Below, piece after piece: positions 44,301 to 56,461 of a stretch of 64,000 nt of DNA. Each line of letters begins with the position of its first letter. The first letter of the stretch is position 1. Position numbers and translations under genes: made by a program. The notes under the pieces were generated by a model that had not been told where the DNA came from, ran no database searches, and was given only the letters and a program-made list of their open reading frames with translations. This DNA comes from Micractinium sp. NFX-FRZ. Lineage: Eukaryota > Chlorophyta > Trebouxiophyceae > Chlorellales > Chlorellaceae. Location: contig JAPTJF010000017.1 of the NCBI GenBank assembly GCA_029339195.1, positions 62,001-126,000 on the forward strand, written 5' to 3'.

Positions 44301-47300
44301 GTGCAGCAGTGGCACACAAAATTCCCTCAAAAAGCTGTTATGCCCTCGCCCATCACTGTGGCTTCCATGTTGCCACTCACCTGCCGGCGGTAAATCTTCT
44401 CCTCGACTGTACCGCAGCTAATCAGGCGGTACACCACCACGTCCCGCTTCTGGCCGATGCGGTACGCCCGGTCCACGCTCTGGTTGTCTGCACAGCATCG
44501 CAGAGACGAAGGGGTGGGGGCTGAGGGTGTGGTGCAGGGCGGGGCGAGCTAGGCAGGGCAACGCCTGCAGTTGTTATTTTGGTAGCCTGCTTGCAAAGCA
44601 CCAAGTCGCTGATTGCACCTCACCTGTGGAGGGGTTCCATGCCGGATCCAGGCTGCATGGTTGGCGGCACGGGAGAAGAGGGAGGCAGTGAGGCACAGAA
44701 TTTCAGGGTTTGAGCTTGATCGCAGACACAGCGCAGCAGCAGATGCAGCACCAGACTGGCACACGGACATGCCAGCACCCCTCTGGCCCGCGCCTTACCC
44801 TCCAGCCATCGGGCTGCCTCCCCTGCCCTGCCCAGACGCACACACCGACACCAGCCACCACGGGCTGTCTCCCCTGCCCTGCCCTGCCTCACATGATCAC
44901 GCGGTCCGCAGCGGTCAGCGTCAGCCCCAGCCCCCCCACTTGCGAGGTGAGCAGGAAGATGGGGATGGAGGAGCTGGTCTGGAACTGGCGCACGCGCGCC
45001 TCGCGCTCTGCGGTGGTAGGTGGGCGGGTGTGGGTTTGGGGGCAGAGGGGCAGGTGGCCACGTGGGGCAGACGTGGCGGGGCGGGGCAAAGTGTGCCATC
45101 CTGCTAGCCTTGGAGGAGGCGAGGAGCTTGGGGAGATGCTACAAAGTCAGCACACGGTGCCACCAGGGAGCGACAGCTGCAGCACTCGACAGCTGCGCCC
45201 TGCACGGATCAAGCACTGCTTGCCCCACATCACCACGAGCCCCGCCCACCCACCAGCAGCAGAAGCCACGGAGCCGTCGATGCGGCAGAAGCGCCAGCCC
45301 TCCTCACGGATGGAGGACTCCAGGATGTTGAGCCTGCAGGGGAGGGGTATGAATGTGACAGATGGGGTGAATGGGACGCAGAAGTGCCAGACGGGCCGCC
45401 TTTGCCACAGGCTGGCGGAGAGCATGGGGGGGGGCAGGACATCAGACTGAGTAACTTTAGGCCTGAAGTACCTGAGCAAGCTTCAAGGCCAGCTAGCACC
45501 TGCACCCTCTGGCCCCAGACTGTCACCTTTCTCCCCGCCTTTCTCCCCGGCCCGCCTCACATGACACGCGACTGCGAGAAGATAAGGGTGCGGTGCCCCT
45601 CAGCCACCAGGCTCTTCAGCAGGGCCATCACAAACACGGTCTTGCAGGAGGAGGCAAAGCCTGCGGGGCCGAGGAGTGCGGAGGTCGGGGGGGAGAGGGG
45701 AGGCCGGCAAGTGGGAGGTTGGGAGTCAACACAGAATAGCAGGGCAAGCAGCTGTTGCAGGTGCAGCAAAAAGCAGCTGTGCTCTCAGTAGCGGACCTGC
45801 ACTGCCACAGAACTGCGGTCCCTGTGCTGCCTGCTGCTGCCAGGCTCACAGCCATCCCTTCTTTCCACGTCACTCACCCGTGGTGTGCACCTCATCCAGC
45901 AGCTGCTGCTCCAGCTCAGCACTGGCCCACTGGTCCCAGTCCTCCTGCCCTTGCACCACCGCCATGCCAGGCGCTGCCGCCACCTTGCTGCGTGCGCTCT
46001 TGGCCTGCTGTGCTGCACGCTTATTCTGCTTGCGCTGCCGTGCCTGCTGGCGGCGCCGAGCTGCCTGCTCGTCGTCACTGCTATATTCATCGCTGTCTGC
46101 AAGCGTGTCGTGAAGAGAGACGCTCAATCATTAGGCAAGGTGTGCAACAGAGTGCTCTTGGGGCGGGCATGCACCGCACCATGCAGCTGGGGCTGGCATT
46201 GCACCACAGCGCTGCCCGACACAACACATGCACGGACCTCAACATCCTCTCAACATCTACAAGCCCCTACATGAACCCTACACCCCCGCACCTGACTCCC
46301 ACTCCTCCTCCTCGCTGTCCTGGATGCCTTCATCATCCGAGCTGTCCTCAATCTCCTCCACATCGCTCCCGCTGAGCCCGCCGCCGCCCCCCAGGCGCGC
46401 CGCTGCCTGGCGCCGCACGCGGTTGGCGCCGCTGACGATGGCATTCGCGGCGCGCTCCGACAGCAGCGCTGGGTGATCACACACCTGTGGGTTGGCAGTG
46501 AGCAAGGAGAACAAGGCATCAGTGGACAACCCGGTGGGTTGATGCGATGGCAGCAAGCCAGCCTGCCTGCACTTCACTGCACTGTGCAGCATACACCTGT
46601 CAACAAGCACAAGCAATACGCCAGAAAGCAAGCAGTGCGTGCCCACTTGCCTTCTTCAGCACGGTGATGGCCGCCAGTGCCGATGACGTTTGGTTTAGCG
46701 CACGCTTCACAGAGTCTGCAGATGATGGCCAGGCAGGCAGGCAGGCAGGCAAGCATGCAGGCAAAAGAGGTGGGAGCTGTGGGGAATAGCAGCAGGAGGT
46801 GTAAGGGGCGCAGGAGCAAACAAGCCAGCATTGCAGCAAGCTTGCAGGCTGCCAAGCTGCCCTGTGAGCCTCCCCTCCGCTCCGCCCGCCCTGCCCAGGC
46901 ATCAAGCAACCCGCACCTACCGCCCCTCCCCCTCACCCGAGTTCAAGAAGGCCTGGTACACCTTGCGCTGCATGGGCTTCAGCTGCAGCCAGACAATCAG
47001 GTCGTTCTTGTGGGGCATGGCTGCCGGCTTGGCGCCCCCGCCGCTGCCACCCTCGCCGCCGGCCGCCTGCGCCGCCGTGCCAGCGTCTGACGCCCCCGCT
47101 GCAGCATTGCCACCCTGCTGCCCGGCTGCCTCCTCGTCTGTCGACTTGAACACCTCCTTCTTCTCACGGCGCAGCATGTACGGCCCAATCTCCTGCAGGG
47201 TTGGTGGGTTAGGCCGGGGAGGGCATGAGAGTGTTGCAGTGATGCATGCACTGAGGTGTCGGGCAGGCTAAGGCTGCTTGAGATGTACCTTTACAACACT

Positions 47301-50206
47301 TTCCAAGCAATTTTGCACCAAAGCACTGCAGAGATTGTCCCACAGGCCCACACGAGGCCTGCATGTGTGCATGCAGGGCAGCACAGCTCCTGGCAGGTGG
47401 CCGCCCGCCTGCCCGCACCTGGCGCAGGCGTGCAGCCGCCACCGCGCCCCGCTCCCGCTCATACTGCGTGGCATGCTTGTCGCTGCCGTTGGTGATCGTC
47501 TTCTCGAACTGGTCCCTGTGGGCAGATGGAGGGAGACTAGGAAAGTGGACGTTTTGGCAGCGGTCAAAAGTGGAGGCAGCAAAACAGTGGCGCAGGCGCC
47601 GGTGCGCACAGCATGGGTAGCGACTACTAGTTCCTACCTGAAGTCCGCTGCCGCTCCCAGCACTTCTGGCACACAGAAGTTGAAGAGCGCCCACATCTCC
47701 ATCAGGTTGTTCTGCAGGGGATATGGCGGAAGCAGGACAGGGTCGGGTGTGTGGGTGGCTGGGGGGCTGTATCGGGCGGATGGTGGGCAAAGGTGGTGCT
47801 TGGCACCGTGCAGTTCATTCGAGCTGCATACAACTCCTGTCATGCAGTAATTCTGTCGACATCATAGAAGATGGTGGGTGCCCAGCACAGGCTGCTGACA
47901 ACCAATGGCGACCGCCGCACCCCTGCAGCACCTGGATGGGCGTGCCGCTAATGATGACGCGCAGCGCCGTGGGCACCGCGTCCAGCTGCTCCCGCAGCTT
48001 CATCTTGCTGTTCTTCAGCTTGTGTCCCTCATCTTCAGGGCTCAAAATGGAGGCAAGTGATTAGAAAGCGTAAGGAGACTGCAAGAGCTGGCAGGTGGCC
48101 AGGTGCCGCACGGGGGACCACCTTCGCCGCCACTGGCACTGCCGGGCGCTCGAACAGACCTAGCACCCCACCCCCGACTCAAGTTTGCCTCTCCACTTCA
48201 GGTGGTGACGAATGCATCTGGAAGCTGGGTAGCAGCTCAACAGTCAGCGCCAGCCACGTCAAGCGCCCGCCCTGCCCCGCAGACGCCTCACTCACCACAG
48301 ATCATGACGTCCCACATGGGGCCCTCATCTGGGTCGTGAGCCTCATGCTCCGCCAGCACCTCGGCATTGTGGAGCACCTGCATTCCATCAACATCAGAAG
48401 CGCAGGTGGCAGACGGGGCTGTATGAGAGTGCATGCTTGGCTGGCCAAGAAGCCAGCATGCAGGACCCAGCAGCTGTTCAGCCCCGTAAACCTGGATCCT
48501 GGCACCCACCATTCCGTAAGTGGTCAGTATCACACCCCGCCGGCGCACCACCCGATCCAGAGTTGCAGCCCTGCGTTGATGCAAGCCAGGTGGGGTGTTG
48601 AGGCGTGGTGGGAGGCGAGCGGGCACAGGCGAAGGGGGCGTCACCAACCAACGCAGGCAAAGCAGCTGCCCGTATCATGTTTGTTGAACCATCAGCATGC
48701 ATTTCTGGCATGACAGGCTGCATCATGCGCAGGAAGTAGGCAACACACACCGCTCGTTTGCGGTGCCGCCGTACTCGTGCACCGCGCTGCCCAGGCCGCA
48801 CAGCCCCAGCTCCTTGCGCCACTGCGCCAGCAGAGTCTTGGGGGCCACCACTGCAAGCAAAGGCAACACCAAAGTCTGTGATTGACATTGCAATACAGTG
48901 GGCAACCAGTCTTCTGCTCCGGCGTAAACCTAGCAGTTGTCGTTCATGCAGTGCATTCTCCTTGGGCGAAATGCTCACCGATGGCCCGCCGGATGAGACG
49001 GCTCTCGATCAGGCCTGCTAGGAAGGCGGCACATTGAATCGTCTTGCCTGCGGTGGAGCAGCAGCGCACAGGGAGGAAGATCAAGCGGTGAGGTCAAGCC
49101 CAAATGTGCGCCTTGTCATAACCAGAATGCAGTGCATCACCAGCCGGTGCAGCCTGCAGCAGCCTTGGTCCTACGAGGCAGCGACAAACTTCTCAACACT
49201 CATCAAGCCTACACCTGCGCTGCCCACCCACCCAGGCCCACCCAGGCGCACCCACCAAGGCCCATGTCATCTGCCAGGATGCCGCCGCGCTGCCGGCAAT
49301 ACAGGCTCCACAGCCAGCGCACGCCCTCCACCTGGTGCGGGTACAGCATCTGCGAGGCCTTGGCGCTGCAGGGAGGGCGCAGGGCAGGAGGGTCAGGGCC
49401 GGGGCGGCGGTGGTGTGGGAGAGTGAGGGGGGTGGGCGGCCTTGTACTTGTTTATTTTTGGGGGCCTGCTCCCCCCCCCCCCCCGCTTTTCGAAACGGTG
49501 CAGTGTGCGGCAGGGCTGACGCAAATTGTGGCGGTACAGCGTGTTGCATTTCCGCCTGCACCCATTTCGCGCCCTCCTGGGTTTCCTGCCCAACTTACTT
49601 GAGCCTGAACTCGCCATTGCCTGTCAGCACCATGCACTTGCCGGCGTCCCCGCCTGCTGCTGCTGCGCTCTGCCTGCTTGCCTTCTCGGCGGGCCGCAGC
49701 TGAGCTGCGGGCCGCGCCATCGGGCCAGACCGTCCGCTGCCGCTGCCGCTGGGGCGCGCCTGAATGCTCAGGCCGCCCAGCTGCGCGGCAAGGTCGTCGC
49801 CGCCCCCACCAGCTCCTTCCCCATTGCTGTCGCTGTCCTCCAGATTGATGACATTTGAGGTGCTCGTGGCTCGTGGGTGCTGGCGGCGCTGCACAGGCGC
49901 GGCACCCGCCTTCTGGAGGCGGCGCAGGCCGCCGCCAGCGCCGCCTGCGGGCCGACTGGAAGCCCCACGGTTGCCCTTGGAGTTCTCATCCTCGCTGCTG
50001 TCGTCCAGCACCACCGGCGGGCGGCTGCGCGCCGTAGCAAACGACTCCTCTTCCTCTGAGCTGTCTGCCGCCGCTGCCGCCGCCCCCGAGCTGTCGCTGT
50101 CTTCCAGGTCGCCAGCGAAGCCCCTAGCGCTCTGTTGTTGCCGTTTCGCAGCCAGCTGGCTCAACAGCGTGCGACGCTCGTCCTTGCTCACTGCCGGAGG
50201 GGGCAT
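41347..50206 (-). CDS. SNF2-family ATPase, ERCC6L/PICH (plant CHR24) type
   Basis: Twenty-three exons (50206-49599, 49365-49256, 49047-48979, 48850-48751, 48570-48510, 48377-48296, 48032-47932, 47711-47638, 47515-47419, 47192-46937, 46715-46651, 46484-46292, 46096-45878, 45660-45561, 45333-45254, 45007-44893, 44652-44624, 44487-44381, 44179-44111, 43888-43738, 43253-42833, 42640-42553, 42333-41347) join to about 1393 residues. Motor motifs: [13 protein letters not shown] (Walker A), [11 protein letters not shown], the DEGH box in [46 protein letters not shown] and [17 protein letters not shown]. The post-motor blocks [10 protein letters not shown] and [12 protein letters not shown] are diagnostic of ERCC6L/PICH rather than RAD54 or CSB. 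Human PICH is an anaphase DNA-bridge translocase; plant CHR24 is less studied. Both ends are acidic and disordered. Introns 11 and 19 use GC donors. Confidence 0.93.
43447..43633 (-). repeat. Two copies of the 3' end and donor of SNF2-gene exon 20
   Basis: The minus-strand sequence of the exon 20 end (coding LAKLDCYAG plus donor, real junction at 43738) recurs at about 43592-43633 and 43447-43495 in the following intron. The farther copy still reads [11 protein letters not shown]. Confidence 0.75.
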
Positions 50207-50751
50207 AGCGGAGGGTGGCTGTCTCCGGCTGTGCAGTGCCGGCAGCGGCCGGCGACCCAGGTGCGGGCACCCTGTTCCGGGACGAGCCAAAAATCGAGTG
50301 GAAACAAGCTTTCGAAAGCAAATTTACCCGAGCTCGGCCTTTCCAGCGCCGCATTTTCCAGCAGGCGCTGGTTGGCGCTTCGGCTCGGCCTGATGGCCCC
50401 TTAGAAGCTTATATTTTGAGTTTCAGATAGCGCACACCGGCTACGACGTCCGCCTGAAGCCATCGCTCGGTAGAAGTGACAAGGGCTCCCCTTGAGCATC
50501 CCAAACATTGACGGTGAGTGTAGGGGAATCATCAGTACGCGCGAAACACATCGCAGGCTGGGTTGTGGCCCTGCTGCTGCTGCCACTGCCGCCGTTGCCA
50601 CTGCCGCCGCTGCCGCCGCACTGCTGCCGCTGCAGGTGCCAGTGCAACAATCATCTCCCTGCTGCGCCTTGCCGCCGTAGATACAACCACTGTTGCTCAT
50701 GCAGGTACATATACGACCACCCGGGGCGTCTGCAGCAGCTGACCGCCAGCC
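50207..50751. promoter_or_regulatory. Divergent promoter region, SNF2 ATPase / NELF-C/D
   Basis: 545 bases between divergent ATGs. GCN-repeat-rich near 50570-50640. No named element identified. Confidence 0.4.
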
Positions 50752-53700
50752 ATGGAGGGCGGCGGCAGTCCAGAGGGCGGCGGCAGCGGCGGCGACCCGC
50801 AGGCGCAGCATCCCTGGCAGCAGGAAGATGAGGAGGGCCAGCCTGGCGATTGGGACGCGGAGATGGGGGAGGCAGAAGGGGATCCGGGAGGTGATGGAAG
50901 CAGCCCACGGCCTCTTTGGGCTGGGAGCCCCCAGCCTCACGGTGGCAGCAGCCCGCCATTCCGCGGCGCTGGGAGCCTGCAGCCCCACGGCGGCAGCAGC
51001 CCGCAGTTGCATGGCGGCGGCAGCCCTCAATACCAGGGCGACGGCAGCCCACAGCGCCACGGCGGCGGCAGCCCGGAATACGGCGGCGGCGGCAGCCCGC
51101 AGCCACATGCTGGTGGCAGCCCGGGATACCACGGTGCTGGGAGCCCGGAGTACCACGGCGGCGGCAGCCCCCAGTATGCCGGCAGTCCGCAGCCGCATGG
51201 GGCAGTCTATGACGATGGGGGGCAGGATGAGCAGCAGCCACACGCCGGGGACATGCAGCTGGACGAGCAGCTTGGTGGCGGCGAAGCCGATGCCGCCGCA
51301 GAAGCAGCAACGGCAGCCGCGCTGGCGGAAGCAGAGGCGGCGGCAGCGGAGCAGCAGCGGCGGTTGAATGAGCTGGAGGCTCAGCTGCGGCAGCCTGATG
51401 CGGTGATGGAGCCGGGGATCATGGACCGGCTGCGGGATTATGTGATGGCCAATGGGCACCCGCAGGCGGCGGTGGAGCACCTCACCGACAGCTACGTGGG
51501 TGCGTCCAGCGGGCGGGGCGGCGCACGTGGTGTGGTGTGCGCATGGGGCATGGCAGCCTACGGGTGGTTCAGCCAGGTGGCCACGCACGGGCTCAAGCGG
51601 CTGGGTGATTCTGGGCGCTGCTGGTATGCGGGAGCGGCGGGTGCCGGGCCTGCAGCGCGGGCTGTAGGCTGGCTGGTTGCCCTACTTTGTCGCCAAGAAT
51701 GTGCCAATGAGCACCTTCCGCTGCTACTGGTCCCTGCTGCTGCCACCGCTCCGTGCAGGCTACGCGCAGATGGCCAGCCTGGTGTGCCGCTGGCTGAAGA
51801 TGACCGAAGCCGACGGCCCCTCAGCAGGGGGCGGCGGCAGCGGCGGCAGCGGGCCCACCGACGGCGGGGCGGGAGGCGGCAGCGGCGGCAGCGGCGAGCG
51901 CCAGGCGGGCGCCAGGGGCTCAGCGCAGCGCACGCAGCATGCGCAGCAGCTGGACGAGGCTTTCTACCTGCGCCAGCTGGCCAAGGAGCGGTTTGACCCC
52001 ACCCTCTTTGCCACCGTCTTCACCTCTGGAGGCTCGGGCGCCCCCCAGTGGCTCAACGGTCTCATCGCAGAGCCAGGCACGCAGCTGGGGGCAGGGGCGA
52101 CTTCTTAGGGGTGCTGCCAGTGCAGCAGCGCTGGTGCCGGCAGCTGTGGAGGCGGCCCGTGTGTCCTGCCAGCGCGCCTCTGTGGCACATGCCGGAACCG
52201 CTTGTGCTTCCGGAGCAGGCCCCCCAACAGCCCACCTGTCTCCAACGCCAAGCTGCCACCTGTGCTCAGCCCACCGAGCGTGCATTTGCATGAAGAAATT
52301 TCCTTCCACCGTACCCATCTGCCCAGCATGGCGCCCTTGTCCCCCTGTATGCCGCTTGCTGTGCTGTGCAGAGGGGCGCTCCCTGGTGTACGAGCTGGCG
52401 GGGCGGTACAAGAACTCGCTGCTGCTCAACTTTGCGATCCACAAGATCCTGATGCAGCCGGGGCGCGAGAAGGAGGTGCGATGGCGGCGGCGCTGGCACA
52501 CGGCATTGGCAGCGGTGGCTGTGGCATCTAGCGCTTGCAGTGCTGGCGGCAGATCCCCCTGCCTGCATGCCGGTGCAGCGCGCTGCTGCTGCTCCTGTTC
52601 TTGTCCAATCGCCCATGCCCCGTGTTCCCACCTGCCTGTGCGCTGCCGCCACCCCCCTTCCCTGCCCCGCAGGTGGCGGCGGTGGGCGGCAGCCTGACGG
52701 GCTACTTTGGCGTCTTCCACCGCCTGATGGCCGCCAAGTTGCGGGAGGCGGCTTCAGCTGGGGATGAGGCCTCCCTGGAGTCCATGACCCGGGCGCTTAA
52801 GGAGGACGCGTGTGCCAGCCAGCACACATATGTGCATGCGCAGCAGGTGCTTGGTGAGCTGGCAAAGCACGCGCACGGCGCGCGGTTCCGGCGCATGGCG
52901 CAGGAGCTGGAGGAGCACGCGGCGGCGCTGCACGGGCCCGTGGTGTGGAAGATGCGGCAGTGGTTTGCGGAGCCGGGTGAGGGCGGGGGGTGGGACGGCA
53001 GGTCACGGCGGAGTGGGGCCAGGGGCTGCGGCGGGGGCTGAGGCGTGAGATGCAAGGGTGAGGTGAGGGGAGATTAATGTGCTTGGCCTGCGTGCAAGGG
53101 CTCCCTGGCTTGGCTTTCCTCCACAAGCATGCTTGCGTGCAGCCAGGGCAGCGCACTCCTGACAAGCCCGCAGACAGTGTGCATTGAGCGCGACCGCCCA
53201 ACCTGCTTGTTTGCACTCGTGGCCCTCCACCTCACCCTGCCCCACTGCCTGCCTGCCGCCCGCCTCGCAGGGCGGCCAGAGCAGCACTATGTGGTGGCGG
53301 GGCTGCTGTCTGACATACTGGCGAGCTCCGTCAGCGGGGCGCCGCCCGCCAGCGAGATGGGCAAGCTGTACCGCCTGTACTGGCCGCAAGAGGAGGTGGG
53401 CAGCAGCATGCTGCGCGTGCTGTGGTGCTGCTCGGGGCTCACCTGGCTCGTCTGGGCTGGGATGGGCTGGGCTGTACAGATGCACAGCATGCGCTTTGGG
53501 ATCTGGTGCCTGGGAGCACAGTTTGGGTGGCAACTTGCGACACGGCCATCTAGACAGCCAGCCAACCAGCCAGGCACTGCAAGCACATACAAAACTTGGC
53601 TGCTTGTGCTCCGCCCATTGCCCCCCGCGCAGGGCCAGCAGCCGCCGCCCATCGCTCTTCTGCGCCACCCGCGCGTGTTTGAAGTGCTGCTGCAAGGGCT

Positions 53701-53863
53701 GTTCAACCCGGCGCGCCAGCTGCAGCCAGAGACGGTGCAGGCCTACTCTGGACTGCTGGCACTGGCGGCAGCGGCAGACGACCAGCGGCAGCCCGCCAGC
53801 GGCAACGGCAGTGGTAGCGAGGCGGGGGCAGCCGGAGCTGAGGGGCAGGACGGGGCGCAGCAG

Positions 53864-53897
<34 letters not shown>

Positions 53898-55810
53898 TGG
53901 GGGGTCCAGGCGGCGGAGGGACACTGGATTTGTCGGCGGTGCCCGCTACGCGCGCTGCGCTGGAGTCGGCTGCTGAGCTGGCGCAGCGTGTGATGCTGGA
54001 CCAGAAGGGGCGGCCCGAGGACATGGAGACAGCGGCCGCGGTGCTGGAGTACCCCTGCTGCGCGGCGGGTGGGTGGCGTGTGATGCTGGGCAGTGTGCTG
54101 GGGGTGGGATGATCGCTAGGGGGCCACCGGGGGCTGCAGGCTTTCGTGAGGAGCGGGCGCCCTGCCGTGCACACGTGGGCTGGCAGGCAGCTGCTGCTGG
54201 CCATCCAGCCACTGCCCAGCCCAGCCTGCCACGGCTTGCCCAACTCCCATGTTCCTGCTCTGGACAGGCAGGCCTGCTGCCTGCCATGGCTGCCCAGCTG
54301 TCTCAGCCCAAGCACCGCCGCTACACCACCATCTCATGCCGCCCTCTTGTCCTCCCGCCCCGCCCCTGTTCCCCCGCAGGCCTGCTGCGCGCCATGGCTG
54401 CCCAGCTGAACCAGCTGACCCAGCCCGAGTAGCAGACGGCCTACCACTCTGATCTCCTGCCCCGCCCCTCCACCCCCGCAGGCCTGCTGCGTGCCATGGC
54501 TGCCCAGCTGACCCAACCCGAGTACTGGCAGACGGCCTACCACCTGCTCAAGTCGCCGCCCTTCCTGTCCATCCTCTCCCTGCTGGTTCCCCGCCAGCCC
54601 GCCCTGCACGACTCCCTGCTGAGCCTGCTGGGCCGCGCGCTGGCCGCGCTGGGCAACAGCAACCACGACATGGCCAAGGGCTTCCTCTCCATCGCAGTCC
54701 AGGTGTGTTGACGAAAGACAGGTGTGTACCGCTGTCGCATAAGAGGGACCCCCTTGCACACCCTGTGCCCTACAGTGGGGTGTGCACGGGTGGGATACCG
54801 GCACCTTGTCCGCTGCCTCCCGCTCCGCATTTTTACTGCCGGCTCCCCCCTTCCCGCACACCAACCCCACCCACCACCCGGCCACACACGCTGGCCCCCC
54901 CGCTGCGCAGCTGGTGTCTGCGGGGCGCGTGTTTGAGGTGCTGCGGTGGGCGGAGGAGTGGAAGCAGCGCGCCGACCCCTCCCTGGTGCGCCACCTCGTG
55001 TTTGGCCTGCTGGAGGTCACGGCACCGCCCTACTCTCCCGACTTTGCGGGCAGCATGCTCAGGTGGGCGTGTTCCCAAGCTGGGTGGGGCTGACTTTGAG
55101 GGCAGCATGCTCAGGTGGGCGTGGTGCTGCACTGGGCGGGACGGTGGGTGGAGGGAGGGAGGGAGGGAGGGCGAGGGCAGCCTGGTTGGGTGGGGCGGGG
55201 TGATCAGGCGGGCACCGGCAGTGCGCTCAGGAGCTGGTCGGGCAGGGTGGGCGGGCGGTTGCGGGCAGCGAGGCCGCCCTCCCTGCTCTGCCTCCCTGTA
55301 CGGGAACCGCAAGCTGCCCACCCGTGTATCCACCCGTCATGGCACACATCTTTGCCCCGCAGGATCACAATGCCAACGGGCGTGCAGCGCCAGTGGCTGA
55401 GCATCACCTGATTTCTCAGCTACATCCACCTCCCCGCCCTGTTGTTGCAGGATCATGATGGCAGCGGGCATCCGGCGGCAGCGGCTGAGCACCCGCGACT
55501 GGGCCATCAAGGCGCTGCTGGACGAATTTGCGGCGGCCTGCGCACAGGTGTGCAGGGCATAAGACACTGACATGGCTGGCCAGCGGGCCCAGCGGGTTGG
55601 CAGGCAAAGGCCGCCCCTCCTGGTATCGCCCCGATGCTGGTACTGCCCGTACTGGCACTGCCCGCCTCATTGAGGCGCCCTCGCCCCACCCTCCCCGTCC
55701 GCCATTAAAAAACCCCACCCCGCATGCAGGTCCAGTTCAAGCCGCCCCTGAGCGCGCGAGAGGCGCAGTTCCTGCAGGACATCAGCGCCGACCGGCCGCC
55801 TGGCTACTGA
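50752..55810 (+). CDS. NELFCD: Negative elongation factor C/D (TH1) homologue
   Basis: Ten exons (50752-51499, 51759-52076, 52372-52475, 52673-52976, 53271-53395, 53633-54068, 54482-54702, 54911-55062, 55451-55547, 55730-55810) give about 861 residues. From about residue 220 the protein follows animal NELF-C/D: VMEPGIMDRLRDYVMANGHP, ERFDPTLFATVF, YKNSLLLNFAIHKIL, LRHPRVFEVLLQGLFNP, and LVRHLVFGLLEVTAPPYSPD followed by FAGSMLRIM, which matches the conserved end of TH1 proteins. In animals NELF-C/D helps hold RNA polymerase II at promoter-proximal pauses. The first 200 residues are different: acidic, with about ten Gly-Ser-Pro repeats. A Gln-rich insert sits near residue 540. Intron 2 is best read with a GC donor (52077). 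No other NELF subunit lies nearby. The identification rests on remembered family motifs and is good but not certain. Confidence 0.82.
50915..51205 (+). repeat. Gly-Ser-Pro-rich peptide repeat region in NELF-C/D N-terminus
   Basis: Within exon 1 a 9-12 residue unit of the type GGGSPQxHG is repeated about ten times, as GSPQPHGG, GSPQYQGD, GSPEYHGG and similar. Each unit contributes an SP dipeptide, a possible site for proline-directed kinases. Confidence 0.85.
54262..54481 (+). repeat. Two upstream copies of the exon 7 acceptor and exon start, NELF-C/D
   Basis: Acceptor-plus-exon copies begin at 54272 and 54380, about 105 bases apart, before the true exon at 54482. All three encode GLL(R/P)AMAAQL. 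The nearer copy has TAG in place of the TAC/TGG of the true exon, so it cannot be coding through. Confidence 0.85.
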
Positions 55811-55915
55811 CAGAGGGAGGCAGGACATCAGCGCCGACCGGCCGCCTGGCTGCTGACAGAGGGAGGCAGGACATCAGCGCCGACCGGCCGCCTGGCTACT
55901 GACAGAGGCAGCACA
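55778..55915 (+). repeat. 46-bp minisatellite across the NELF-C/D stop codon
   Basis: Three nearly identical 46-bp units start at 55778, 55824 and 55870. The first holds the last coding codons (DISADRPPGY) and the TGA; the others lie in the 3' UTR, and more degenerate traces continue to about 56010. Confidence 0.9.
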
Positions 55916-56461
55916 GCTGTTGCCGCAGGCCGCATGGTCTGACTACTGACAGAGGCAGCAGGGCTGTGCCACAGGCTGCATGCCTGGCCGCTGAGGCAGC
56001 CGGGCTGGGGTGCGCCATGCTGGGCTGTGCCCGCCCAGGGAGGTGCGGGATGAGCTGCTGCCCGCCAATGCATCAGGCGCCACCCAGAGCCTAGATCACT
56101 CCGTGTGCACCATCCCATGCAATGAATGGCTTGTCCAATGAATGGGTTGTCCATTTATTTACCGGGCCCTTGCGACTTTTCAAACCAAACATCAAATGTT
56201 AGGGTTGTGACACGACAATGTCCACCTATGCAACCAACCATAAATGCAATCAACTTGTGGATGGTGTGAGAGGGGGGGGAAGGGCGGGTGGAGAACGACA
56301 TGCTGCCCCAGCATGTGGACCGGAGCCAGCTACCGCCCAGCGTGCTCAGCAGGGCGTGCCTTCGGGTGGTGGTGCCTTCTTACCTCCGCGCGCACCAAAC
56401 TGTCGCGCACACCGCACAGGTAGTCTCCGAGGCCACCCAGGAGGGCCACGCACCGGGCAGC
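55916..56461. other. Spacer between NELF-C/D and the F-box/LRR gene
   Basis: Contains the NELF-C/D 3' UTR and the promoter of the next gene. An in-frame ATG at 56300 could extend the next protein by 54 residues. A short AT-rich stretch lies at about 56150-56215. No other gene seen. Confidence 0.4.

Noticed and set aside
49193..49703. Several overlapping frames around 49.5 kb
   Set aside because: They lie in intron 1 and exon edges of the SNF2 gene, and none continues with conserved motifs.
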